Source of the DNA: Balneola sp.
GTDB lineage: Bacteria; Bacteroidota; Rhodothermia; Balneolales; Balneolaceae
Assembly (NCBI GenBank): GCA_002730655.1
Contig: PCAT01000093.1
Span: 1-7,529, forward strand
Direction of reading: 5' to 3'
Length of the DNA stretch: 7,529 bases
Below the pieces are notes generated by a model. The model ran no database searches. It saw only the letters and a list, made by a program, of their open reading frames with translations, and was not told where the DNA came from. Positions 1-7,020 of the stretch are shown one piece after another. Every line of letters starts with the position of its first letter. Position 1 is the first letter of the stretch. A program made the position numbers and the translations under genes.

Positions 1-835
1 GAATAATGTAATTGGTAGAGCCTGCATAGTCAGAGTGTTGAACCACATCGAAAATACATTCAGGATGTACAATAACCTGTATTTCAGGGTCGCGCATTTT
101 AGCATGCTTTATATGTTCGGGTGTGAATTTTTCGTGTACAGAACAATGTCCCTTCCAGAGAATGACTCGAACATCTTCCCATGCACCGTCAAATTCGAAC
201 TCGTTGTATATTGGGTTATAAATGCACATGTGTTCTAATGCTATTCCTAAATTATAAGCAGTATTTCGGCCCAAATGCTGATCTGGTAAAAAAAGAATTC
301 GTTCTTTTTGTTCAAAAGCCCATTTAAGCATGGTATGCACATTGCCTGAGGTTACACATGCTCCTCCATATTTTCCAACGAATCCTTTAATTGCTGCAGT
401 AGAATTTACATATGTGAGTGGAATTATTGTGTCTCCCCAAATTTTTTGCATTCGCTCCCATCCCTTCTCAGTCTGTTCAATATTGGCCATATCAGCCATC
501 GAACATCCGGCTCTCATGTCGGGTAAAATCACCTGTACATTTTCTTTGGTCAACATATCAGCTGTTTCCGCCATAAAATGAACCCCGCAAAAAACAATAT
601 ATTCTACTTCTGGTATTTCCGCACAAATCTGAGCTAGTTTTAAGGAATCGCCTCGCACATCGGCAAAGTCTATCACCTCATCTTTTTGGTAATGATGCCC
701 AGGTATAAACAGACGAACACCTAGTCTGCTTTTTATTTCTAAAATACGACGCGACATCTCATCACTAGTTAATTCATTATAGTGATTGGGAATTCGCAGA
801 TCGATTTCTAAACCTAGTAATTCATTTAGCTCCAT
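1..835 (-). CDS. nadA: Quinolinate synthase NadA (3' end cut by window edge)
   Basis: NadA condenses iminoaspartate with dihydroxyacetone phosphate to quinolinate in de novo NAD synthesis, using a [4Fe-4S] cluster in the cytoplasm. I translated 278 codons from the ATG at 835 to the left edge with no interruption. The protein has the NadA signatures PGHHYQKDEV (45-54), FADVRGDSL (57-65), FCGVHFMAETADM (82-94), the AGC segment with Cys111, TYVNSTAAIKG (151-161), LPDQHLGRNTAY (193-204), WKGHCSVHE with Cys231, and HPEC (257-260). Cys111 and Cys231 match two cluster ligands; the third, expected near residue 320, lies beyond the edge. The sequence resembles the longer (about 366-residue) Bacillus-type NadA, so roughly 90 residues are missing. 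It follows nadC on the same strand after 179 bases, a gap large enough to hold its own promoter. No Shine-Dalgarno precedes the ATG, only a T-rich stretch. Function is secure. Confidence 0.96.
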   Translation of the reverse strand, partial: MELNELLGLEIDLRIPNHYNELTSDEMSRRILEIKSRLGVRLFIPGHHYQKDEVIDFADVRGDSLKLAQICAEIPEVEYIVFCGVHFMAETADMLTKENVQVILPDMRAGCSMADMANIEQTEKGWERMQKIWGDTIIPLTYVNSTAAIKGFVGKYGGACVTSGNVHTMLKWAFEQKERILFLPDQHLGRNTAYNLGIALEHMCIYNPIYNEFEFDGAWEDVRVILWKGHCSVHEKFTPEHIKHAKMRDPEIQVIVHPECIFDVVQHSDYAGSTNYII

Positions 836-1014
836 AGAAAAAAATAATCGTTTTAGCCTAAATTCGAGTAATTTGAATTAGTATTGTTTGATACGAGCAG
901 GTTTCTACTTTTCTCATTATCCATTAACACTATAAAGATAGCATTTTTATTAGTAACAGTTAATACGACCACAACCACAGTTTTACTATATAAATCTCCT
1001 TTATTTAGTATATG

Positions 1015-1845
1015 TTACTCAACATAGAAGCTAATATCACATGCTTTTACCGAATGGGTAATCCAACCTACAGAAATTACATCAGCCCCACACTTTCTAT
1101 ATCCAGCAACGTTGTCTGGATTTATTCCACCTGATAATTCAACTATTATCGATTTGGGAATATACTTTCGTAATTCTTTTACCTGATCAGGAGTTTGATT
1201 ATCCAGCATAATAACATCCACCTCAGCATCTACTGCCTGTTGTACTTGATTCAGCGTCTCTACTTCTATTTCAATCTTTATCATATGTCCTTGCTGTTTT
1301 CGAACCATTTCTACTGCCTTTGCTATACCTCCTGCAGCCCTTATATGATTATCTTTGATCATAACACCATCATCCAACCGAAATCGATGGTTAAAACCCC
1401 CACCACATCGCACGGCATATTTTTGGATCATTCGTAAACCAGGTAAGGTTTTACGAGTATCGACGACTTTAATATCTGGATCATCTAGGCGTTGAATGAG
1501 ATCTTGAGTTGTACTTGCAATTCCAGTGAGGTGCTGTAGCAAATTTAAAATGACGCGTTCTCCGCCCAATAATGTGCAAACAGGGCCTTTTACCTTGGCT
1601 AGAACCGAATCTTCTTCAAATGCTTGACCATCTTCAACGGACCAAAAAACCTTGACACCACCACCCAATGCGATATATACCTGCTCTAGAATCTTTTGAC
1701 CCGAAAAAATCCCTGCTTGCTTGGCTACAAAGCGGCCACTTTTTTGAGTAGTTGAATCAAAAAGCCACTGGCTAGACCAGTCACCCATACCAAGGTCTTC
1801 TGCTAGTGCTTGTTTAATAATACGTTCTAAGGTTATCGGGTTCAT
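1015..1845 (-). CDS. nadC: Nicotinate-nucleotide pyrophosphorylase (quinolinate phosphoribosyltransferase) NadC
   Basis: NadC converts quinolinate and PRPP to nicotinate mononucleotide, CO2 and pyrophosphate, directly after NadA in de novo NAD synthesis; it is a soluble cytoplasmic dimer. The 276-residue length is normal for the family. An N-terminal alpha/beta sandwich (about 1-105) precedes the barrel carrying the active site. Visible signatures are GGERVILNLLQHLTGIA (94-110, Arg97), DTRKTLPGLR (129-138, Arg131 and Lys132), GGGFNHRFRLDDGVMIKDNH (148-167, His153, Arg154, Lys164), IEIEVET (191-197), IMLDN (212-216, Asp215) and ELSGGI (236-241). The basic residues binding the carboxylates and PRPP are all present. 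The ATG at 1845 gives the usual N-terminus. It is transcribed toward nadA and diverges from the cysteine desulfurase gene. No nadB lies upstream, unlike the Bacillus nadBCA order. Confidence 0.97.
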   Translation of the reverse strand: MNPITLERIIKQALAEDLGMGDWSSQWLFDSTTQKSGRFVAKQAGIFSGQKILEQVYIALGGGVKVFWSVEDGQAFEEDSVLAKVKGPVCTLLGGERVILNLLQHLTGIASTTQDLIQRLDDPDIKVVDTRKTLPGLRMIQKYAVRCGGGFNHRFRLDDGVMIKDNHIRAAGGIAKAVEMVRKQQGHMIKIEIEVETLNQVQQAVDAEVDVIMLDNQTPDQVKELRKYIPKSIIVELSGGINPDNVAGYRKCGADVISVGWITHSVKACDISFYVE

Positions 1846-1982
1846 AAGAACTAAATGGGTTTGGGTGGTACTTTTTTAATAATTTCTAAAAAGTTGTTTT
1901 AACCAGTAAAACAAGATATAAGTTACGTAGATAACATCATTAAAACATCTTTCTTAGACCTTCATAAGCAAAACAAGTGTTC
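1846..1982. promoter_or_regulatory. Divergent intergenic region between nadC and the nifS-like gene (promoters inferred)
   Basis: Both flanking genes point outward, so promoters for each must lie in or near these 137 AT-rich bases. I see no perfect TAnnTTTG box on either strand. A 7-bp inverted repeat, ACTTTTT (1870-1876) and AAAAAGT (1888-1894) with an 11-base spacer, could be an operator or may be chance in AT-rich DNA. The position is inferred from gene layout alone. Confidence 0.35.
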
Positions 1983-3143
1983 ATGATCTATTTGGATTAC
2001 GCAGCAACTACACCTATGAGCGAACAGGCTCTTAATACGTATACAAAAGTAGCTAGGCAGTATTACGGAAATGCTAGTAGTTTGCATGAAGAAGGAAGTC
2101 GAGCTCAACAAATTGTTACTGCATCTAAGCAATTAATAGCTCAAAGTTTAGGGGCTTCAGCCCGGCATTTACATTTTGTGAGTGGGGCTACAGAGGGAAA
2201 TTTTCTAGCCATTTATTCGCTATTAGAGTCGGTAAAAAAGCAAAATCCCAGTATGAATCATATTCTATGCTCACCAATTGAACATGATTCGGTTTTACGG
2301 GTGATGAAAAGGTTAAAGGCAGAAGGTTGGATGGTAGAGTACTTACCACTTTTAGCCGATGGAAGAGTATGCATTGATCAACTCAAAGAACGCTTAACTA
2401 CCTCCACTTCATTAATCGCAGTACAGCTTGTTAATTCTGAGTTGGGCACATGTGAACCAGTAAAAGAAATTGCTGAAATAGCAAAGAAAATGGACATAAA
2501 AGTGCATTGTGACGCAGTACAGGCATTTGGAAAAATACCCATCGATGTGCAAGCACTGGGTGTCCACTCGTTAAGTATATCAGCGCATAAAATTTACGGA
2601 CCCCAAGGGATTGGAGCCGTCTGGTTAAGTCCAAATGTGCAGTGGAGTGGGTTCTTTCCAAGCAGCAGTTCAAAGAAATTTAGGCCGGGGACTTTAGCGG
2701 TTCCATCGATTGCAGCTTTTGCCGCTGCCGCTAGAGAAACTATAGATGAAATGGATGCTGAATTTGTACGATTGCAGCATTTACGGGAGGCATGGGTGAA
2801 AGCACTACATGATATGCCAAATCCACCAATTATTGAGGGGGCTGAGGGAACTTCTCATCAAAGCCCATACATTTTGGGTCTTCGTTTTCCTGGTATTGAG
2901 GGGCAATATTTAATGCTTAAATGTGATCAAGCGGGAGTGGGTATATCTACAGGAAGTGCTTGTCAATCAGGAACGGATGAGACTAATGTTAGTATGAAGG
3001 CACTAGGCAAGAGTGAGCAAGAGGCTAGGGAATTTGTTCGTATTTCTTTTGGGAAGGGCCATTATGTTGAGGAAATACCTCATATTATTGAGGAAATTCG
3101 TACTATTGTGGATCGACAATATTCTCATATATCAACTTTTTAA
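1983..3143 (+). CDS. nifS: NifS/IscS-type cysteine desulfurase, probably serving NadA
   Basis: This PLP enzyme takes sulfur from cysteine as a persulfide for Fe-S cluster assembly. Numbered from the ATG at 1983 (386 residues), it shows YLDYAATTP (3-11), SGATEGNFLA (67-76), the EHDS segment with His101, NSELG (151-155), HCDAVQAFGK (175-184, PLP-contacting Asp177 and Gln180), SAHKIYGPQG (200-209, PLP lysine Lys203), FRPGT (233-237) and STGSACQSG (322-330, catalytic Cys327). The long loop around the cysteine is typical of group I (NifS/IscS) enzymes. Overall it resembles Bacillus subtilis NifS, which matures the NadA cluster and is divergent from the nad genes there, as here. A GTG at 1977 would add two residues; ATG was chosen because family members start MIYLDYAATTP. 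The next gene begins 24 bases after its stop. The dedicated NadA role is inferred from similarity and context; a general Fe-S role is possible. Confidence 0.92.
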   Translation: MIYLDYAATTPMSEQALNTYTKVARQYYGNASSLHEEGSRAQQIVTASKQLIAQSLGASARHLHFVSGATEGNFLAIYSLLESVKKQNPSMNHILCSPIEHDSVLRVMKRLKAEGWMVEYLPLLADGRVCIDQLKERLTTSTSLIAVQLVNSELGTCEPVKEIAEIAKKMDIKVHCDAVQAFGKIPIDVQALGVHSLSISAHKIYGPQGIGAVWLSPNVQWSGFFPSSSSKKFRPGTLAVPSIAAFAAAARETIDEMDAEFVRLQHLREAWVKALHDMPNPPIIEGAEGTSHQSPYILGLRFPGIEGQYLMLKCDQAGVGISTGSACQSGTDETNVSMKALGKSEQEAREFVRISFGKGHYVEEIPHIIEEIRTIVDRQYSHISTF

Positions 3144-3167
3144 TTTTCATTTAAACGCAACTCCATT

Positions 3168-3785
3168 ATGTTTTTTAATCAACATTCACTCCTAAGTTTT
3201 GTAGTTCTATTTGTAATGGCTTGTGGTCCGTCCGAAGTGCAACGAAGTAGCAGTCAAATTACTACTGCATCTGGCTACACTCCTGAGATTAATCTTAATC
3301 CAGATGCTCCTATTCAAATTGTGAAATTTAGCGATTATCAGTGCCCTGCTTGCAAGTTCTTTGTTCCAATTGAACAGAAATTAAAGGAGGATTATGGCGA
3401 TCAAGTGAGTATTATAACTAAGCATTTTCCATTATCAATGCATCCTTATGCTCATGTAGCTTCTCGCTCCGTAGAAGCAGCTAGAAAACAGGGAAAATAC
3501 AGAGAAATGCATGATAAAATATTTGAAGGACAAGAAGTTTGGTCTAAAGGTAATGCAGAGCGTTTATTTGTTGGCTATGCTGAGGAAATTGGTTTGAATA
3601 CCGAATTATTTACCGCGGATATGAATTCTGCTGAGATGAATCAAATTGTCATGGAGCAGCGTAAAGAAGGTGTTCGTTTGGGCGTAAATTCGACACCTAC
3701 ATTTTATATCAATGGTATAAAAATAGAAAGTAATCCCCAGACATATATGGGATTTAAAGTCTTAATTGACCGAGAATTAGATTAA
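3168..3785 (+). CDS. DsbA-like thiol-disulfide oxidoreductase, predicted lipoprotein
   Basis: This 205-residue thioredoxin-fold protein belongs to the DsbA-like / thioredoxin_4 group. Residues 1-19 form a lipoprotein signal: a hydrophobic stretch (8-18) ends in the lipobox VMAC, giving a lipidated Cys19 followed by GPSE. A polar linker (20-46) leads to the first strand, IQIVKFSDYQ, and the CPAC active site (59-62). The helical insert spans about 95-170, and the cis-proline loop is NSTPTFYING (174-183, Pro177). It should act on the periplasmic side of a membrane, oxidising, reducing or isomerising protein disulfides; direction and partners cannot be read from sequence. It sits 24 bases after the desulfurase gene and 50 bases before the gamma-carbonic-anhydrase gene, in the same direction, suggesting co-transcription without an obvious shared pathway. 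The start is the only ATG that retains the signal peptide. Confidence 0.88.
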   Translation: MFFNQHSLLSFVVLFVMACGPSEVQRSSSQITTASGYTPEINLNPDAPIQIVKFSDYQCPACKFFVPIEQKLKEDYGDQVSIITKHFPLSMHPYAHVASRSVEAARKQGKYREMHDKIFEGQEVWSKGNAERLFVGYAEEIGLNTELFTADMNSAEMNQIVMEQRKEGVRLGVNSTPTFYINGIKIESNPQTYMGFKVLIDRELD

Positions 3786-3835
3786 GGGTAAGAACTTTTT
3801 ATTTGTTTCTAAGCACATTATTCTTGTAAGACTAG

Positions 3836-4384
3836 ATGATACAAGCATTTTTAGGCATCAAACCAACTATCAATTTATCCGCTTTCATTTCTGATAGCGC
3901 AGATATTATTGGTGATGTTCATATTGGTGAGATGTCCAGTGTGTGGTTTAATGTTACAATTCGGGGCGATGTGAACAAGATTCGGATTGGTAATCGGTCG
4001 AATATACAGGATAATGTATGCATTCATGTAATGAACCAAACCGGTCCCACATATATAGCTGATGAGGTGACAATAGGCCACGGGGCAGTCGTTCATGGGT
4101 GCACTATTTACAGCCGTGTTTTGGTGGGAATGAATGCTACTTTGCTTGACGGATGCATAATAGAATCGGATGTTATAGTTGCTGCAGGCACTTTGGTTCC
4201 TCCGGATAAGGTTTTGAAATCAGGTTATTTATATATGGGTTCACCCGTTAAACAGGTGCGTGCATTGACTGAGGAAGAGCGGTCATCTATTGGTGATTAT
4301 GCAGAAAATTATGTTCGATATAGTCGCGTATACAGAGGAGAGCACTCGTATATAGAAAATCCTTTCTATCGCAGTGACACTTGA
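3836..4384 (+). CDS. Gamma-carbonic anhydrase family protein (left-handed beta-helix hexapeptide-repeat)
   Basis: The 182 residues form a left-handed beta-helix of hexapeptide repeats (about 12-125: SADIIGDVHIG, NKIRIGNRSNIQDN, and so on) followed by a C-terminal helix (about 144-166). This is the pattern of the YrdA/PaaY branch of gamma-carbonic anhydrases. The three histidines expected to bind the metal are present: His64 in CIHVM, and His82 and His87 in IGHGAVVHG. The structural RGD (43-45) and QDN (58-60) are also conserved. Proteins of this branch are trimers; some hydrate CO2, while others show little activity or have other roles, so the substrate is not certain. The acidic loop with the proton-shuttle glutamates of the archaeal Cam enzyme is not evident. 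Its stop overlaps the start of hemW by four bases, so the two are probably translationally coupled. Confidence 0.92.
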   Translation: MIQAFLGIKPTINLSAFISDSADIIGDVHIGEMSSVWFNVTIRGDVNKIRIGNRSNIQDNVCIHVMNQTGPTYIADEVTIGHGAVVHGCTIYSRVLVGMNATLLDGCIIESDVIVAAGTLVPPDKVLKSGYLYMGSPVKQVRALTEEERSSIGDYAENYVRYSRVYRGEHSYIENPFYRSDT

Positions 4385-5592
4385 GTGGAATTTATATTCA
4401 TATCCCATTTTGTAAGCAAGCTTGTTCGTATTGTGATTTTTATTTTGTCACTAAATCGTATCAGAAAGAAGACTTTGTAAGTTCGTTAATACTAGAAATT
4501 GCTGCACTTGAGGGGCATTTGTTTACCGAGGAAGTGGTTAGGAGCGTATATTTTGGTGGAGGTACGCCCTCTTTATTAACCTCAGATCAATTAGAACGTA
4601 TAATGGCTGAATTAAAAAGGGTGTTTACGCTTGAAGTGGATGAGTTAACCATTGAAATGAATCCTGATAATGTGTCTCCGGATTATCTAATGTCTTTAAA
4701 GGCTTGTGGGTTTGATCGCATAAGTATGGGAGTTCAGAGTTTTTCTGAGAAAAGCTTGAGTTTTATGAATCGAGCCCACAACCAAGATCAAGCGTTACAA
4801 GCATTAGATGATATTGTGGCATCATCGTTCAAAAATTATAACGTTGATCTGATTTATGGCCAGCCCAATCAAACTATGTCCGAGTTACAGGAGGATATTA
4901 ATCAGCTTATGGAGTTTAATCCCCCTCATATTTCTGCATATGCGCTCACAATCGAACATAATACCCGTTTGGCAAAGCAAATAGAGTTAGGTAAGCTGAA
5001 GCCAGCTGATGATGATCATGTGATTGATCAAATGGATCTATTGGAGGAATCGCTGATGAAGTACAGTCTTTATCGTTATGAAGTTAGTAGTTTTGCAAAA
5101 GAAGGGTTTCAGGCAAAGCATAATCAAATTTATTGGAGTCATGGAAATTATGTTGGCCTGGGCCCTGGAGCCCATTCTTTTTGGTGGCCAAAATCATCAG
5201 AGGAGAAAAAAAAATTAATTGGCGATGAGATGGGCTTTTTTAAGGGTTCTTCATTTGAAAAAGAAGTGGCTTTACGATGGTCTAACCCTAAAGATCTTAT
5301 GGCGTACATACATAAGAAAAATGACTATCAACATAAAATACGAACCCTTATTGAACCGATCAAAGAATCTACTTTAGCGGAAGAATATATATGGCTTGGA
5401 TTACGAACGAGTAGAGGATTTGATCATTCTATTTTAACAGATTTGTATAAATTTGAATTTAATACCAAACAGCATGCCCGCTTAAAACAACTAGTAAAAG
5501 AGGGAAAAATTAGTCAAAACGGAAATAGGATTAGCTTAACCTCAGAAGGAGTCCGATTAGCCGATTATATAGCCTTAGCTTTACTAAGTTAA
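4381..5592 (+). CDS. hemW: Radical SAM protein HemW (heme chaperone, formerly annotated as HemN-like)
   Basis: HemW proteins resemble oxygen-independent coproporphyrinogen III oxidase but act as heme-binding chaperones that deliver heme to membrane hemoproteins. The 403 residues begin with the radical SAM cluster motif CKQACSYCDF (Cys11, Cys15, Cys18), then GGGTPS (59-64), RISMGVQSF (113-121), DLIYGQPNQT (156-165), YEVSSFA (233-239), the HemW-type HNQIYW (247-252) and GLGPGAHSFWW (259-269). The C-terminal HemW domain includes LGLRTSRGFD near residue 340. The start is TTG at 4381: an in-frame TGA at 4375-4377 rules out anything earlier, and any later start loses the cluster cysteines. The TTGA overlap with the preceding stop supports coupling. 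The gene ends in three in-frame TAA codons. A run of nine A (5206-5214) encodes the lysines in EEKKKL. A true HemN oxidase is unlikely given the HNxxYW motif and length. Confidence 0.93.
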   Translation: MSGIYIHIPFCKQACSYCDFYFVTKSYQKEDFVSSLILEIAALEGHLFTEEVVRSVYFGGGTPSLLTSDQLERIMAELKRVFTLEVDELTIEMNPDNVSPDYLMSLKACGFDRISMGVQSFSEKSLSFMNRAHNQDQALQALDDIVASSFKNYNVDLIYGQPNQTMSELQEDINQLMEFNPPHISAYALTIEHNTRLAKQIELGKLKPADDDHVIDQMDLLEESLMKYSLYRYEVSSFAKEGFQAKHNQIYWSHGNYVGLGPGAHSFWWPKSSEEKKKLIGDEMGFFKGSSFEKEVALRWSNPKDLMAYIHKKNDYQHKIRTLIEPIKESTLAEEYIWLGLRTSRGFDHSILTDLYKFEFNTKQHARLKQLVKEGKISQNGNRISLTSEGVRLADYIALALLS

Positions 5593-5596
5593 TAAT

Positions 5597-5622
5597 AACA
5601 CCTTCAGTTATTACATGGTGTT
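5597..5622. terminator. Possible shared weak hairpin between convergent genes
   Basis: AACACC (5597-5602) and GGTGTT (5617-5622) can pair around a 14-base loop at the junction of hemW and the convergent HU-LysM gene. The stem is only 6 bp, no long T tract follows on either strand, and the right arm lies in the last codons of the minus-strand gene. It is the only terminator candidate at this junction, but it is weak. Confidence 0.25.
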
Positions 5623-7020
5623 TAGGTAATATAGTGTCGCACTACGGTAATTCTGGGCTAAATCTCTTTTCCCAGCATTTTCGTAGGCTTGGGCCACATG
5701 GAGTAAGGCAATGCGTAGACGTTCTTTCTCAAGTCGATTTAACGAGCTAGGTGCAGCTATAACTGGGATGGTTAGTGGGGTCCCATCTGCAATGTCATCA
5801 GGGTTTTGATTGGTATTAAAATTTTCCTCAAATAATAGTACCCAGAGTCGTGGGTTACCATAAATTTCTTTCGCCATATTATAAAGTCCTTTTTCGCTAT
5901 TGAAGCGTATACTCCTTGTGGCAGAAAACCCTGAAGAGGTGGGACTAGCAGCTGAAGGTTTGGATACATTTTTCGATTTATTAGTAGTATTAGCGTTTGA
6001 ACTATTGGTTCTTTGTGTTGCTTTAGCTGCTAATTCTGTATCCCCAAAACCATTGGCTTTGATCGGTTGATCCTGTCTAATAGTATTTGTATTAGTTTGA
6101 ACTGATTGTTGGCTTAAATTATTCACATTATCTATCGATCCTGGGCTAAAGAATTGACTCACTGTAGTCCCAATTAAAAAACCACTTACAAAAAGCAAGA
6201 AAACACCTATCAAGCTACTTGAGATAAATATTTTTTTATTAATACTAATAATGTCATTCGATTTAGATTTTTCTCGATCTGATTTTGCATCAATATTTTT
6301 TATGACTGTTTTGAGTTCATCCATTGTCTGAATAAAATCTTTAAGCAAATCTTCATCGATAGGTATATATTTTTTTGGATTATTTGTACTTTCATTATTG
6401 GAGAAAGTACTTTCTTTTGTAATATGTTGAGAGCTTGGATCAATAGTAGTGATGTTATCTGGTGAAGTGATTTCTAAAGGATGTGTTTTCCCTTTTTCTT
6501 CTGCTTGGTTTTGTTGCTCTTGTTCGGCAGAGTATTCATCTTCAACACGAATATCTATGGAAGAACTCATCATATGCTTCTTTTTTTGCAGAATAATTAG
6601 TTCTAATTCATCTAATAAGGCAGCTTTTTCCTGAGAATCAATTTCATTTAAATTTTCAGAAAAAGAGTTGTTATTTTTTTCCATCTGGGTATTTGTAACT
6701 GTATTGAGCTCTTTATTTTTTATTTGGATATTTTTCTTATTTACTAGATCTGCTAGTCTTTTGTATGGAGTAAAGTACATACGTTTATGAGCAGGGATTA
6801 TAATGCTTTCACCTGTGCCTGGTTGTGTTCCTTCTCTGTCGGCTACCTCCGAAATGGTAAATCGTCCAAAGCCAGAAATTGTTGCTTTACCTTCACTGAT
6901 GGCCACTTCGGTAACTGTTTCAGACAAAGCCTGAATAAATGATTTAGACTCGTTTAGATTAATACCCGCTTTTATAGCAAACAATTCAATGAGCTCACTT
7001 CCATTGCGTTTAAGCCTCAT
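5611..7020 (-). CDS. Membrane-anchored HU-domain protein with periplasmic LysM-like domain
   Basis: I know of no named gene for this 469-residue protein. Residues 1-95 are an HU/IHF-type DNA-binding domain: two helices, then ISGFGRFTISEV (48-59), an arm with QPGTGE at the usual NPQTGE position (66-71), and IPAHKRMYFTPYKRLADLVN (75-94). Residues 96-260 are a polar, partly acidic linker with possible coiled coil (about 125-150 and 222-245). A transmembrane helix spans about 264-287; Lys and Arg cluster just before it and are absent just after, predicting a cytoplasmic N-terminus. A Ser/Thr/Asn-rich linker (about 290-368) leads to a LysM-like domain (370-419: FNSEKGLYNMAKEIYGNPRL, LWVLLFEEN, then DGTPLTIP) and a helical tail (427-466). 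The expected role is to tie DNA to the envelope, possibly peptidoglycan; this is inferred from architecture. Its ATG overlaps the HU gene stop as ATGA. HU domains fused to membrane segments and SPOR-type wall-binding domains are known in Bacteroidota, so it may be a variant of that theme. Confidence 0.85.
   Translation of the reverse strand: MRLKRNGSELIELFAIKAGINLNESKSFIQALSETVTEVAISEGKATISGFGRFTISEVADREGTQPGTGESIIIPAHKRMYFTPYKRLADLVNKKNIQIKNKELNTVTNTQMEKNNNSFSENLNEIDSQEKAALLDELELIILQKKKHMMSSSIDIRVEDEYSAEQEQQNQAEEKGKTHPLEITSPDNITTIDPSSQHITKESTFSNNESTNNPKKYIPIDEDLLKDFIQTMDELKTVIKNIDAKSDREKSKSNDIISINKKIFISSSLIGVFLLFVSGFLIGTTVSQFFSPGSIDNVNNLSQQSVQTNTNTIRQDQPIKANGFGDTELAAKATQRTNSSNANTTNKSKNVSKPSAASPTSSGFSATRSIRFNSEKGLYNMAKEIYGNPRLWVLLFEENFNTNQNPDDIADGTPLTIPVIAAPSSLNRLEKERLRIALLHVAQAYENAGKRDLAQNYRSATLYYLNTM

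Noticed and set aside
1..60. Possible frameshift in nadA near the left edge (VVQ to SDYAGST)
   Set aside because: A careful reverse complement reads CAA CAC TCT GAC, which keeps the NadA frame; the first impression was a misread.
35..581. Two plus-strand open frames (67 and 83 codons)
   Set aside because: They lie wholly opposite the well-conserved nadA coding sequence and show no recognisable features.
933..940. TATCTTTA on the minus strand as a -7 promoter box for nadA
   Set aside because: It misses the final G of TAnnTTTG and has no TTG at a suitable upstream distance.
987..1012. AT-rich hairpin just after the nadC stop (TATATAAAT at 987-995 with ATTTAGTATA at 1003-1012, one bulged base) as a terminator
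   Set aside because: The stem is almost all A/T, has a bulge and is not followed by a T tract on the minus strand, so it is indistinguishable from chance in AT-rich DNA.
1908..1977. Direct repeat AAAACAAG (1908-1915 and 1970-1977) upstream of the nifS-like gene as a regulator site
   Set aside because: It is an 8-base A-rich word with no symmetry and no match to a regulator motif I know.
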